Part shown: piece after piece, positions 8,229 to 18,600 of the stretch
Layout: every line of letters begins with the position of its first letter
Position numbering within the stretch: the first letter of the stretch is position 1
NCBI RefSeq assembly: GCF_000212735.1
Contig: NC_015511.1
Span: 1 to 64,000, forward strand
Direction: 5' to 3'
DNA from: Haliscomenobacter hydrossis DSM 1100
Lineage (GTDB): Bacteria > Bacteroidota > Bacteroidia > Chitinophagales > Saprospiraceae
DNA length: 64,000 nt
Program-made: the position numbers and the translations under genes
Notes under the pieces: generated by a model
Told to the model about the DNA's origin: nothing
What the model saw: only the letters and a program-made list of their open reading frames with translations
Databases searched by the model: none

Positions 8229-8507
8229 ATGTCAAGTGAAAAGATAGCCCTTTGGCTGAAAATAGGAAGACTGGTAAGTGAAGATCAAGCCGACGAGGCG
8301 CTTCAGATACTATGTGATTATTTGGAGCCTCAAAACCACCAACTGCTTGAGCAGTTATGGCTATTAAAGCATAGGCAAACCGTCTTAGACAAGGATTTTA
8401 TTGGCGGTATTATGTCAAGGGAAGAAGCAAGAATAGAATCGAGCCGAATCTGTAGTGGCATTCTAAAGCTGGTCAAAATGGTGAGTGAAGAAGAAAATAG
8501 TACTTAG
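8229..8507 (+). CDS. Stand-alone effector-associated domain (EAD) protein
   Basis: A 92-residue helical protein with the signature of a small effector-associated domain: a leading helix (ALWLKIGRLVSEDQADEALQ), a leucine-rich middle (HQLLEQLWLLKHRQTVLDKD) and the GIMSREEARIESSRICSGIL helix. In established comparative work such death-like EADs are usually fused to caspase, CHAT or STAND proteins and recruit effectors by homotypic contact. Here the domain is alone, about 3 kb from three caspase-like genes on the other strand. It could be an adaptor or a decoy for such proteins. Subtype (EAD11-like) is from memory of the motif and should be treated as tentative. Confidence 0.65.
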   Translation: MSSEKIALWLKIGRLVSEDQADEALQILCDYLEPQNHQLLEQLWLLKHRQTVLDKDFIGGIMSREEARIESSRICSGILKLVKMVSEEENST

Positions 8508-8531
8508 AGCAACAACAATAAAACCACTCCT

Positions 8532-8827
8532 TTAATGAAAACCCACATCAGGATGGTCAAGGGCTTTTTCAAAAGCCTGACGATATTCTTCTTCCGTAAT
8601 TGGCTCACCGATTTCATACAAACACCAGTTTACGGTAAGGCCATCGTTGTGTTCCACTTCTATTGCAGGAGGATCTGAGAGAAAGCGTTCTGCTAACAAA
8701 TGCCATCACGGGTTTTACCTGGCCCGCCATAAACCTCGTAATAATTATAGATGCCATTGCGCTAATGACGCTTGAACCAGGTGACTGGTCGCCCAGGTTT
8801 TTCCATCCATTCTGGATTTGTACCCAT
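8532..8827 (-). pseudogene. Broken small gene (stop plus frameshift)
   Basis: A coherent protein can be read only by passing two lesions. It starts MGTNPEWMEKPGRPVTWFKR at 8827, hits an in-frame TAG at 8762-8764, continues RNGIYNYYEVYGGPGKTRDG, and then needs a one-base shift near 8697 to continue HLLAERFLSDPPAIEVEHND up to LDHPDVGFH and a stop at 8532-8534. The intact product would have been about 98 residues. No family is recognised. It lies directly downstream of the KilA-N gene and may once have been co-transcribed with it. Confidence 0.6.
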
Positions 8828-8850
8828 AAAAAACGGGGCAGCAAGCCCAT

Positions 8851-9561
8851 TTACCCAATCACCTCTTTCAGTACGTCCTCATGGTAGGTTCTGACCTGGC
8901 CATACCGTTCATCGTGCGCGGCACCCGTGGGAATATCCTTCTGGCGGCTTAGTGCTGCTGCGGTTTTCCCCCATTCCTTGGCCTGGTGAAGAGGGCAGGG
9001 GATTTTATGCAAATTGCAATAGCCAGCGATGGTGTAATAATGGTCATCGACACTAATGATTTTGGACTCCAGCTCATCGAGGCGCTGGGCGGTCTTGTCC
9101 AATTCTTCCCGCACATTTTCATTGATATGTTCCTGTTTCTCCCACTGCTCGGCCAGGAGGCGCAAGGTCGCCGCAAAGCCAGAGGGGGGAATACCCTGCA
9201 GGCGGGTTACTCCGGTAGTAATGAGTTCCTGAATGCGATCATAGACCCATAACTCAAACTCAGGTGATAACCAGGCGGCAAACTTCAGTGCGAGTTTTTC
9301 ATCCATCCAGGTTCCCTGTAATTCAGGGACGCCACCCTTAATCACTCGCAGTACTTCCCGCGCCATTCCTCCGATATCGGAATCACGATATCGGGATTCC
9401 AGCAACAAAATATAGTCCCTTGTGCCTTGGAGAGCCAAAAAATGGCCGATCTGCTTTCGGAATGGCCGGGCCATTTCGGTAGCATTAATCATCTTGTTAC
9501 CATCAGCAAATTCAAAGCTGATTGTCTGGCCTCCGTAATCAAATTTAGTTACACCACTCAT
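8851..9561 (-). CDS. KilA-N domain DNA-binding protein
   Basis: A 236-residue protein. Residues about 1-110 match a KilA-N domain, a DNA-binding module common in phage antirepressors and large DNA viruses: FEFADGNKMINATEMARPF, then WMDEKLALKFAAWLSPEFELWVYDRI. Residues 130-165 form a coiled coil (EQWEKQEHINENVREELDKT... to LDELESKI). The C-terminal part (YYTIAGYCNLHKIPCPLHQA) resembles a small helical domain often found after KilA-N. It probably regulates a prophage or mobile element; no other phage genes are adjacent. A decayed small gene follows directly. Confidence 0.88.
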   Translation of the reverse strand: MSGVTKFDYGGQTISFEFADGNKMINATEMARPFRKQIGHFLALQGTRDYILLLESRYRDSDIGGMAREVLRVIKGGVPELQGTWMDEKLALKFAAWLSPEFELWVYDRIQELITTGVTRLQGIPPSGFAATLRLLAEQWEKQEHINENVREELDKTAQRLDELESKIISVDDHYYTIAGYCNLHKIPCPLHQAKEWGKTAAALSRQKDIPTGAAHDERYGQVRTYHEDVLKEVIG

Positions 9562-9780
9562 GCTGCAAAGTTACCATTCTTTGTGGAAAAGTGACCGGGA
9601 TTGCCCGGAAAAGGTGGCTTTAGATGCCTTACTTCCTACAATAAAAAGACCGGAAGCGCATAGCACCCCGGCCCTAAGTAAAACTAAACCCCAGTTAATA
9701 TTCTTGTTGCGGTAGGCGCCGATATTGTCCTGCCGCAACAATTCTATGGTAAGATAAATGTAATTCCAACAAATTTCAAA

Positions 9781-10623
9781 TTATTGTTCAAAAAAATGCG
9801 CCTTGGCCAGCAGCTCTGCCTCCAGTTCCCGCAACCGGTCCCGGAGCCGCTCTATGCCAGTCTCTTGTTCCATAAATGCTTTCCTTTTGCCGAGAAACTC
9901 TACTGGGCCGATGTTCTTGGCGGCCAGTTCCTGTTGCCAGTAGGAGAGGAGCTCGCGGTCGAGTTCCAGCAGCTGGAGGGCGGCGGCCAGTTCCCGTTCC
10001 GCGCTGCGGTGGCGCTCCAGGAGCGGGCCGAGGGCGGCTTTGTCGCGGCGGGCGGCCAGCTGGGCTTGTTCGAGGATGGCCAGGCGCTTGGCGGCGCGAG
10101 TCTGTTTGTCCTTCTTGGCCTGGTAGATGACGGTGGTGGAGTAGGAGAGGCCAGGGCGCGGGGCACCGGAGGGGGTGTAGGCCAGGCCGAGGGTGGGGAG
10201 GTACTTGAGCCAATTGCCGCGTCGGGATTCCTGGAGTTCGAGGAGATCGGCGCGGGCGGTGTAGGTGTGGAAGGTGTCGATGGCGGCGTGGAGGAGGGGT
10301 AGGGGAGGCAAGGTGTCCTGGTCGGGCTTGCCCTCCGGTTTTTTCCCACGACTAAAGTCATGGGGTGGGGCCAGCATTCCCTCCCAGGAATAAATTCCTG
10401 GGTTGGGAAAGGAAAGGTAATGGGCTGATGATGTTGCAATACACGACATTTTTTCGCCTGCAGATCGCGCAGATTTCCGCAGAAAAATCTCCTGGAGAAA
10501 AAATCTGTGGAAATCTGCGCGATCTGCGGGCGAACATGCCATACCCTCGTGCGCCGCAGGCGCTGAGGCAATGACCTCAAGGGATAAGAAACTCAGCAGG
10601 AGCAAAGCAACCCGTGTTTTCAT
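9781..10623 (-). CDS. Secreted TolC-like coiled protein of unknown function
   Basis: A 280-residue exported protein: signal peptide at the start (RVALLLLSFLSLEVIASAPA), then a low-complexity region, then helical segments (IDTFHTYTARADLLELQESR ... YLPTLGLAYTPSGA ... a long charged helix from about 185 to 275). The YLPTLGL and alternating long-helix pattern recalls outer-membrane efflux (TolC) subunits, but the protein is much shorter than that family. Residues about 30-57 are encoded by a palindromic repeat element (10453-10534), giving a Ser/Arg-rich insert just after the signal peptide. It starts within the stop codon region of the upstream lipoprotein gene (4-bp overlap), so the two are translationally coupled. 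Confidence 0.6.
   Translation of the reverse strand: MKTRVALLLLSFLSLEVIASAPAAHEGMACSPADRADFHRFFLQEIFLRKSARSAGEKMSCIATSSAHYLSFPNPGIYSWEGMLAPPHDFSRGKKPEGKPDQDTLPPLPLLHAAIDTFHTYTARADLLELQESRRGNWLKYLPTLGLAYTPSGAPRPGLSYSTTVIYQAKKDKQTRAAKRLAILEQAQLAARRDKAALGPLLERHRSAERELAAALQLLELDRELLSYWQQELAAKNIGPVEFLGKRKAFMEQETGIERLRDRLRELEAELLAKAHFFEQ
10453..10534. repeat. Palindromic repeat inside a coding sequence
   Basis: Arms ttcgcctgcagatcgcgcag... and ...ctgcgcgatctgcgggcgaa pair over about 33 bp. The element has the same core (agatttccgcag / ctgtggaaatct) as the intergenic copies at 4054-4135 and 60294-60365, but here it is translated in frame as part of the 280-residue exported protein. Confidence 0.75.
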
Positions 10624-10982
10624 GGGACGAGGCTTTCCGCGACCCGGAGGTCGATTTCAAAATCAAAAGCAGCGGCGTAGCGCTCTTCGTTGACATCGAC
10701 ACAGCCTTTGAGCAGGGTAGGGATGGGTCGCCAGATTTCGGCGTAATACCGGTAGCCGGGCATGCGGATGGCCTTCAGGTCGAGTCGAGTACTGCAGCAC
10801 CAGGTGGCGGATTCCATGTACTCGAAATCGAGCATGTAGTGGATCCACTCGTCGCCGGGACGCCAGGTGATGCCGTCGGCGGGGGACCAGTGGCCGTGGA
10901 CGGTGACGGGGATGAAGGGGGTGCGCTCCTTCATGCAGCTGAGGGGCAAAAGAAGCGTGAGTACAAGCAAAAGTGTTTTCAT
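10620..10982 (-). CDS. Small lipoprotein of unknown function
   Basis: A 120-residue predicted lipoprotein: the first 16 residues are a signal with lipobox LPLSC (Cys16), so it would be lipid-anchored in the envelope. The mature part is rich in aromatic residues (HGHWSPADGITWRPGDEW, MPGYRYYAEIWRPIP) and may be a small beta-fold; no family is recognised. It overlaps the start of the TolC-like gene by 4 bp and is presumably the first gene of that two-gene unit. Confidence 0.65.
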   Translation of the reverse strand: MKTLLLVLTLLLPLSCMKERTPFIPVTVHGHWSPADGITWRPGDEWIHYMLDFEYMESATWCCSTRLDLKAIRMPGYRYYAEIWRPIPTLLKGCVDVNEERYAAAFDFEIDLRVAESLVP

Positions 10983-11184
10983 AGCTAAAGCAAATTGAAT
11001 GGTGAATGGGTGGCCTGCTAGGTGCGGGTCTCATGCTTGCTTTGCTATAAGATTGGGTTGTGGTGGATTCGGAAGATCGAATCCGGTTTGCTTGCTGTAT
11101 GGTGGGTTGTGCGCCGAAAGGGCTGTTAATGGGGCAAAGGTATGGGGATTTTGGGAATGGGGCAAGGCGGGCTATGGCGTTTTG

Positions 11185-14100
11185 TCATGTTGTTGTGCTG
11201 ATGTAATTTTTATCAGGTTCCAGGCCACTGCGTGCTTCCGCTGTAGTTGCTTCCCACATAGCCTGGTCTTTTTCATCAAAGATAGCTCCATACTGCCTCA
11301 GCCGCTCTTTCTCTTCTTGAGTAAATACAGAATCTGGATGGCAATGGCTGAAATCGCAACCCTGAATCATCAAACCCGCCTCGTTATGGAGCGTTTGCAG
11401 GCATTCCCCGCTTTCCACCAACCATTCTTTCACCGTCCGGTCATGTGACACCGACAAGATCTTTTTACCGTCTGTGCTGTAACTCACGCTCTCAATCCCG
11501 CTGTCATGCCCCTGCAGTGTTTGCAGGCATTCACCACTTGATACCAACCATTCTTTCACCCTCTTGTCATATGACCCTGACAAGATTTTTTTACCATCTG
11601 GGCTGTAACTCATGCTCCTGACTTGTCTGTCATGCCCATTCAGCGTTTGCAGGCACTCCCCACTGGCCACCGACCATTCTTTCACCGTATGATCATCTGA
11701 CCCAGACAAGATCTTTTTACCGTCTGCGCTGTAACTCACGCTCTCGACCCTGTATGTATGCCCCCGCAGCGTTTGCAGGCATTCTCCGCTGGCCACCAAC
11801 CATTCTTTCACCGTCTTATCAGATGACCCCGACAAGATCTTTTTACCGTCTGCGCTGTAACTCACGCTCTCGACCCCATATGTATGCCCCTGCAGCGTTT
11901 GCAGGCATTCCCCGCTGGCCACCGACCATTCTTTCACCGTATGATCATCTGACCCAGACAAGATCTTTTGCTCGTTTGGACTATAACTCACGCTACTCAC
12001 CCCTCCGTCATGCCCATGCAGCGTTTGCAGGCATTCCCCACTGAGCACCAACCATTCTTTCACCGTCCGATCATCTGACCCCGACAAGATCTTTTTACCG
12101 TCTGCGCTGTAACTCACGCTTGATACTACGTTGTCATGCCCCCGCAGCGTTTGCAGGCATTCCCCGCTGGCCACCAACCATTCTTTCACCGTACCGTCAG
12201 CTGACCCCAACAAGATCTTTTGCCCATCTGGGCTGTAACTTACACTACTGACCCCATCGTCATACCCCTGCAGCGTTTGTAGACATTCCCCGCTGACCAC
12301 CAACCATTCTTTCACCGTACCGTCAGCTGACCCCGACAAGATCTTTTTACCGTCTGCGCTGTAACTCACGCTCTCGACCCTGTATGTATGCCCCCGTAGC
12401 GTTTGCAGGCATTCCCCGCTGGCCACCAACCATTCTTTCACCGTATGATCAGATGACCCCGACAAGATCTTTTTACCGTCTGCGCTGTAACTCACGCTCT
12501 CAATCCCGCTGTCATGCCCCCGCAGCGTTTGCAAGCATTCCCCGCTAGCCACCAACCATTCTTTCACCGTCTTATCAGATGACCCCGACAAGATCTTTTT
12601 ACCGTCTGCGCTGTAACTCACGCTTGATACTACGTTGTCATGCCCCCGCAGCGTTTGCAGGCATTCCCCGCTGACCACCAACCATTCTTTCACCGTACAG
12701 TCAACTGACCCCGACAAAATCTTTTTACCGTCTGCGCTGTAACTCACGCTCATAACCGGGTCGGAATGCCCCTGCAGCGTTTGCAGGCATTCTCCGCTAG
12801 CCACCAACCATTCTTTCACCGTACAGTCATGTGACCCCGACAAGATCTTTTTACCGTCTGGGCTGTAACTCACGCTCCAGACCCCGTAACCATGCCCATG
12901 CAGCGTTTGCAGGCATTCACCGCTGGCCATCAACCATTCTTTCACTGTCCCATCATTTGATCCCGACAAGATCTTTTTACCATCTGGACTGTAACTCACG
13001 CTATTGACCCAGTCCTCATGCCCCTGCAGCGTTTGCAGGCATTCCCCACTGAGCACCAACCATTCTTTCACCGTACCGTCATGTGACCCCGACAAGATCT
13101 TTTTACCGTGTGGGCTGTAACTCACACTACTAGCCCTGCGGTTATGGCCCTGCGAAAAAAGCAGTCTTCCTTTTAACAAAGCATTTTCCAATCGAGCAGG
13201 AAGGTAGCGGTAGTACTGCTGCGCGGATAAGGGGATGCCATTGAAGCGAACCTTCTGCAAATCCAAGTCCCGTAAATCCGCCCCCGCAAGGGTTTGTCGC
13301 CCGTCGGCGAGGGTTGCGACCAGATTCATCACGGCGGTTTGGGTCGGTTCGTCGTGAAAGGTTCCCCGGCATTGGTTGAGCAAAAGGGCGAGGCGGCTTT
13401 GGGCTTGAAAACCGGGCATAAGCCTGGCTGCTAACACTTTTTGCGGGTCGTAGTGGTGCTCGCCTTCAATTTGGGTCAGCATCCGACGCAGATACACAGG
13501 TAAGGCGCGTGTAGTCCAGTAGGGTGCTGCGATGCCCATCTCCGCCGTATTCAGCAGGTGGCAAGTCGCAAAAAAATCGCGGAAATTTTGGTGCAGGAAA
13601 CGGAGTTCGTCTTTTTCCAGCACCAGGAGGGTGAGTTTTTCCACCAAATATTCTCGAATGCGGCGGGAGCGTTGTTCGCGAGCATCTAAGTCAGTCATCT
13701 CTCCCAACCCAAGGAAAGTACGTTTACCTGCAAACTCTGGAAAAACATCTGTGAGCTCCTCTCTGTTAAGTTCTACGAAGGCTTCGTCCAAAAGAATTTG
13801 GAAGTTAAAATCAGGATTGCTCCGGCGTCGATAGGCCAGGAAAAAATCACCTTGCTCTTCCATGCGGTAGGCAATGTAAGGCAACAGGCAGCGCAGCAAG
13901 AAACGGTGCCAAATCTGCTCGTCGGGATCGTGGGCGTTGTCTTCGTAGTATTTGACCAATTGGGCTTGGGTGAAGTTCCAAAGCAGTTCACCGACTGACT
14001 GCGTTGGTAAAAAACGAAAGCGGTTATCAGAGGCATAACGTTGGGCGATCTGGCTGGAACCCCCGTAAATGGTGAGCATCATGGGGTTACCCAAGAGTTG

Positions 14101-15621
14101 GAACATGGCCTCGTCCTTGGGCAGAGGCAACCCCAACTTATTCAGATAGCCTTCTATCTTGTTTGTTGGTAGGGTTTGCAGTTCCAATATTTCGGATTGC
14201 TGCGCCCATTGGAAATTACGGATTTCAACATAACGCGAGGTGATGACCATTTGTACACCCTGTGCCTCCTGCGCCAGGCGATTGAGTTCGACTAGCAAAG
14301 GTGTGCGCTCGGCGCTTACTTCGTTGAAGCCATCGAGCAGCAGCAAGATAGATGGAGAACCATCAGGGTGCTGCCTGCGCAGGATGTTCCAGAGCGCATT
14401 TTTCCACTCATCGGTCAGGCTTTCCGCCAAGCCGCAGTTGCGGGCGATGCTGCGAAGTACGAAATCGGAGCGATCCGCCTCATTCAGAGCATTGTATTCG
14501 TTTAGGGCGATAAATACTGGTACGGGAGCAGTAGGACTGTCGGGCCAAGCTTCCCAGAGCCGCAGTAGAGAGACGGTTTTACCCGTACCGCCATCTCCAA
14601 ACACCACAGCATGGGATTGAGTCTGCCCCCATAGTGATTGCACCGCTTTTTGGAGAGGTGATACCTGCTCCTGGACTTTGACCTGGGTATCCACAAAATC
14701 CGGCAAGTTGGTCTCCGTCAAGAGCAGTTTTTCGATGCGCAGGTATTTGAAACGCCCAGCTTTCAAACGTTCGAGGTACTGTTTTGAGCCTAGCCGCATT
14801 CGGTGGGGCAAGGTTTCAGCACCCATACCCGGTTGGGGTGTTTGGACGGAGATGGGGGCAGGGCTTTGGCGGTAAAAGAAAAATTCCCCGCCGTCGAAAC
14901 GGTTTTCGGTGAGGGGTGCACACCAAGCGTTTTGCTGGCCACTTTCGCGCACACGTTCCATAACCCCGGCTCCAAGATTTATTATAGACAGTTTTGGGTT
15001 GCTATTGCTCTCTAACAAACTCCGTAAGGCTTCCGCAAAAGGGCTTTTATCCTTTACACGCTCCAAACGCCCGGAAGTCAGAGCCCAGCGTGATGGCTTT
15101 TCTTCGGGATTGTTGTCGTCACTTCCAAGCGGAACATCAACTGACATGCGGGCGAAGGTTTGTGGGAAACAGGCATCCACTATCAAGACGATGTGGTGCG
15201 CAGGTGTTTTAGACAATATTTTGGCGACTTCGCCAACAGAAATTAATTTTTTCAAATCAGAGGGGCGTTTGGGGATAGGAGCATCAACAGGTGCCCAGTA
15301 GCCTTCTTCATACCTTTTGTCCAAATGCCCATGCCCTGCAAAATAAATGATAAGATTCTCACTGGCACTAAGGACAGATGCTCCTAATTCATCTTTGTCT
15401 TTGAGACGATACAGTTCATCATAAATCATTTCTGTAGTCGCTTCCTCATCATATAGCGGTCGTTTGTCTTCATGAATCAGGTCAGCCTCCGAAAAGCCAT
15501 AATGGTTTTTCAATACCTCAAGGAACCCCTTGCAGTCACTTAACGGGTAGGATAAGTGTGGCCAATTTTGGTAGGCATCAATACCGATCAGCAGCAGGCG
15601 AGTTTTGCGTTGGCGTGACAT
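11185..15621 (-). CDS. Caspase-NTPase-WD40 conflict protein 1
   Basis: A 1478-residue NLR-like protein. Residues 1-250 are a caspase-fold (C14) protease with His97 in IIYFAGHGHLD and Cys151 in VLIVDACFPQ. A conserved linker leads to a NACHT/STAND-type NTPase: Walker A GDGGTGKT (342-349) and Walker B ILLLLDGFNEV (about 425), followed by helical regions and a short pentapeptide-like stretch (LAGADLRDLDLQKVRFNG). Residues about 825-1410 are 14 WD40 repeats of 42 residues, enough for two seven-bladed propellers. The tail (QGCDFSHCHPDSVF to RQYGAIFDEKD) is shared with its paralogues. By family logic the propeller senses, the NTPase switches and the protease executes, killing or halting the infected cell. 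It ends 33 bp from the next paralogue and is the last gene of the array. Confidence 0.93.
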   Translation of the reverse strand: MSRQRKTRLLLIGIDAYQNWPHLSYPLSDCKGFLEVLKNHYGFSEADLIHEDKRPLYDEEATTEMIYDELYRLKDKDELGASVLSASENLIIYFAGHGHLDKRYEEGYWAPVDAPIPKRPSDLKKLISVGEVAKILSKTPAHHIVLIVDACFPQTFARMSVDVPLGSDDNNPEEKPSRWALTSGRLERVKDKSPFAEALRSLLESNSNPKLSIINLGAGVMERVRESGQQNAWCAPLTENRFDGGEFFFYRQSPAPISVQTPQPGMGAETLPHRMRLGSKQYLERLKAGRFKYLRIEKLLLTETNLPDFVDTQVKVQEQVSPLQKAVQSLWGQTQSHAVVFGDGGTGKTVSLLRLWEAWPDSPTAPVPVFIALNEYNALNEADRSDFVLRSIARNCGLAESLTDEWKNALWNILRRQHPDGSPSILLLLDGFNEVSAERTPLLVELNRLAQEAQGVQMVITSRYVEIRNFQWAQQSEILELQTLPTNKIEGYLNKLGLPLPKDEAMFQLLGNPMMLTIYGGSSQIAQRYASDNRFRFLPTQSVGELLWNFTQAQLVKYYEDNAHDPDEQIWHRFLLRCLLPYIAYRMEEQGDFFLAYRRRSNPDFNFQILLDEAFVELNREELTDVFPEFAGKRTFLGLGEMTDLDAREQRSRRIREYLVEKLTLLVLEKDELRFLHQNFRDFFATCHLLNTAEMGIAAPYWTTRALPVYLRRMLTQIEGEHHYDPQKVLAARLMPGFQAQSRLALLLNQCRGTFHDEPTQTAVMNLVATLADGRQTLAGADLRDLDLQKVRFNGIPLSAQQYYRYLPARLENALLKGRLLFSQGHNRRASSVSYSPHGKKILSGSHDGTVKEWLVLSGECLQTLQGHEDWVNSVSYSPDGKKILSGSNDGTVKEWLMASGECLQTLHGHGYGVWSVSYSPDGKKILSGSHDCTVKEWLVASGECLQTLQGHSDPVMSVSYSADGKKILSGSVDCTVKEWLVVSGECLQTLRGHDNVVSSVSYSADGKKILSGSSDKTVKEWLVASGECLQTLRGHDSGIESVSYSADGKKILSGSSDHTVKEWLVASGECLQTLRGHTYRVESVSYSADGKKILSGSADGTVKEWLVVSGECLQTLQGYDDGVSSVSYSPDGQKILLGSADGTVKEWLVASGECLQTLRGHDNVVSSVSYSADGKKILSGSDDRTVKEWLVLSGECLQTLHGHDGGVSSVSYSPNEQKILSGSDDHTVKEWSVASGECLQTLQGHTYGVESVSYSADGKKILSGSSDKTVKEWLVASGECLQTLRGHTYRVESVSYSADGKKILSGSDDHTVKEWSVASGECLQTLNGHDRQVRSMSYSPDGKKILSGSYDKRVKEWLVSSGECLQTLQGHDSGIESVSYSTDGKKILSVSHDRTVKEWLVESGECLQTLHNEAGLMIQGCDFSHCHPDSVFTQEEKERLRQYGAIFDEKDQAMWEATTAEARSGLEPDKNYISTTT
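11395..13150 (-). repeat. Tandem 126-bp repeats encoding 14 WD40 blades (gene 1)
   Basis: Fourteen copies of a 42-codon unit (consensus SVSYSxDGKKILSGSxDxT then VKEW and GECLQTL). Units are nearly identical in DNA except at a few fixed positions after Gly-His and around GSxDxT. This indicates recent repeat expansion or gene conversion with diversifying change confined to the propeller surface. Confidence 0.9.
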
Positions 15622-15654
15622 ATTCAGGTGTATTTTTTTCTTTGAATCTTGCTT

Positions 15655-18600
15655 TCAATTTTTATCATCTTCCAAACCGTTCCGCGCCTCAGCTATCGCT
15701 GCTTCCCAGTCCTCTCGGTCTTTTTCATCGAAGACAGCTCCGTATTGCCGCAGGCGCTCTTTTTCATCCTCTGTGAAAACAGAATCCGGATGACAGTGGC
15801 TGAAATCGCAACCCTGCACAAGTAAACCAACTTCATTGTGCAAGGTTAAAATACATTCCCCGCATTCTACCGACCATTCTTCAACCTTGCTTAACCATAA
15901 ACTTAACAAGATCTTTTTTCCGTCAGGACTGTAACAGACATTCATGACCTCATTAGTATTAGTTTGTAGGATTGGTAGGTATTCGCCACTAGCTACAGAC
16001 CATTCTTTTATGGTATTATCAACTGAACATGACAAAATCCTTTTTCCATCCGGGCTATAGCACACACCACTGGAACTAGAATGCCCTATTAGGGTTTTCA
16101 GGCATTCCCCACTTGTAACCAACCATTCTTTCACCTTACTGTCTCGCGAACTCGACAATATCTTCTCCCCGTTTGGGTAGTAACTTACACTTAGGACACG
16201 GTTGTTATGTCCTACAAGGCTTAGCAAGCATTCCCCACTATCAACCGACCATTCTTTAATTATACCATCATTTGAACCTGACAAAATCTTTTTGCCATTT
16301 GGGCTATAACTTACGCAACTAACCCCAGCGAAATGCCCTTGCAAGGTTTGCAAGCATTCGCCACTTTCGACTAACCATTCTTTTATAGTCTTATCATTTG
16401 AACCCGACAATATCTTATTTCCATCGGGACTGTAACACACACTCTTGACCGAGGATGAATGTCCGTTAATGTTTTTCAAGCATTCACCACTGGCGACAGA
16501 CCACTCTTTCACGATACAGTCATCTGAACCTGACAAAATCTTTTTGCCATCTGAGCTATAGCAAACACTACTGATCCAGTCAGAATGCCCTTTTAGGGTT
16601 TGCAGGCATTTCCCACTAGAAACTGACCATTCTTTCAACGTGTCGTCCATCGATGTTGAAATAATTTTATTACCATCTGAACTGTAGCATGAACTTATAA
16701 CAAAGGAAACCTTCTTTTGCAAAGTGTTCAGACATTCCCCACTGGCAACCATCAATTCTTTAATTGTAAGGTCAGCTGAACCCGACAAAATCTTTTTCCC
16801 GTTCGGGCTGTAACTCACGCTCATGACCCACTCAGAATGCCCTTTAAATGTTTTTAAGCATTCCATACTTAGTACCGACCATTCTTTAATTGTCTTGTCC
16901 CTCGACCCCGACAATATCTTTTTTCCATCAGGGCTGTAACACACGCTCATGACCCAATTGTCATGCCCTTGTAGGGTTCGAAGACATTCTCCGCTGTCTA
17001 CCAACCATTCTTTCACTGTCTTGTCACCTGACCCCGACAATATCTTTTTTCCATCCGGGCTATAACACACGCTCATGACCCAGCTGTCATGCCCTTGTAG
17101 GGTTCGAAGGCATTCTCCGCTAGACACTAACCATTCCTTCACAGTCCTATCAACTGACCCTGATAAAATCTTTTTACCATCTGGACTGTAAATTACACTT
17201 ATGACCCTATTGCCATGTCCTTGTAGAGTTTGCAAGCATTTCCCGCTTTCCACTGACCATTCTTTCACCGTCTTGTCATCGGATCCTGACAAAATCTTTT
17301 TACCGTCCACACTGTAACACACACTACTGACACTATTGTCATGCTCTTTCAGCGTTTGCAAGCATTCCCCGCTAGATACTAACCATTCTTTCACCATCCT
17401 ATCATCTGACCCTGACAAAATCTTTTTACCATCTGGACTGTAACTCACACTATTAACGAAACCTGAATGCCCATGCAGCGTTTGCAGACATTCTCCACTT
17501 TCCACTGACCATTCTTTCACCGTCTTGTCAAAGGATCCCGACAAAATTTTTTTACCATCCGGGCTGTAACATATACTACTAACCTCAGCAGAATGGCCTT
17601 GTGCAAAAAGGAGATTTCCTTTTATCAAACTGTCATTTAACTGAACCTTAAGATAGTTGTATTGCCGCTGTGCAGAAAGAGGAATACCATTAAAATAAAT
17701 CTTTTGCAAATCCAGTACCTTCAGATTTACGCCAGCTAAAGTTTTTCGGCTATCGGCAAGAGTTCTAACCAAATTCATTACAGCCGTTTGAGTTGGTTCG
17801 TCGTGGAAGGTTCCTCGACATTGATTGAGCAGCAGGGCGAGGCGGTTTTGGGCTTGAAAGCCGAGCATAGGCGTGGCTGCCAATACTTTTTGTGGGTCGT
17901 AGTGGTGTTCGCCTTCGATTTGCCCCAGCATCCGGCGCAGATAGACAGGCAGGGCGCGGGTTGTCCAGTAAGGTGCAGGAATGCCCATATCTGCCATATT
18001 CAGCAAATGACAGGCCGCAAAAAAGTCGCGGAAATTTTGGTGCAGGAAGCGGAGTTCGTCTTTTTCCAGCACCAGGAGAGTGAGTTTTTCCACCAAATAT
18101 TCGCGTACGCGGCGAGCGCGTTGTTCTCGAGCGTCTAAGTCGGGTAGTTCGCCCAAGCCGAGCAAGGCGCGTTTGCCGGCAAATTCCGGAAAAATATCGG
18201 TCAGTTCCTCTCGGTTGAGTTCCACAAATGCTTCGTCCAAAAGCACTTGAAAGTTGAAATCGGGGTTGCTCCGGCGGCGATAGGCTAGGAAAAAATCTCC
18301 CTGCTCCTCTATGCGATAAGCGAGGTAAGGCAAAAGGCAGCGTAGTAGAAAACGATGCCAAATCTGCTCGTCGGGATCGTGGGCATTGTCCTCGTAGTTT
18401 TTAACCAATTGGGCTTCGGTGAAATTCCAAAGCAGTTCACCGACCGACTGTGCAGGTAAAAAACGAAAGCGACTATCCGAAGCATAATGTTGGGCGATCT
18501 GACTGGAGCCAGCATAAATGGTCAACATCATGGGATTCCCCAAAAGTTGGAACATGGCCTCGTCCTTGGGTAAAGGCAAACTTAGCTTATTCAAATAGTC

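Noticed and set aside
11754-12044. Plus-strand open frames opposite the WD40 arrays (also 21513-22637)
   Set aside because: They are repetitive because the sense strand is repetitive; no start signals or domains.
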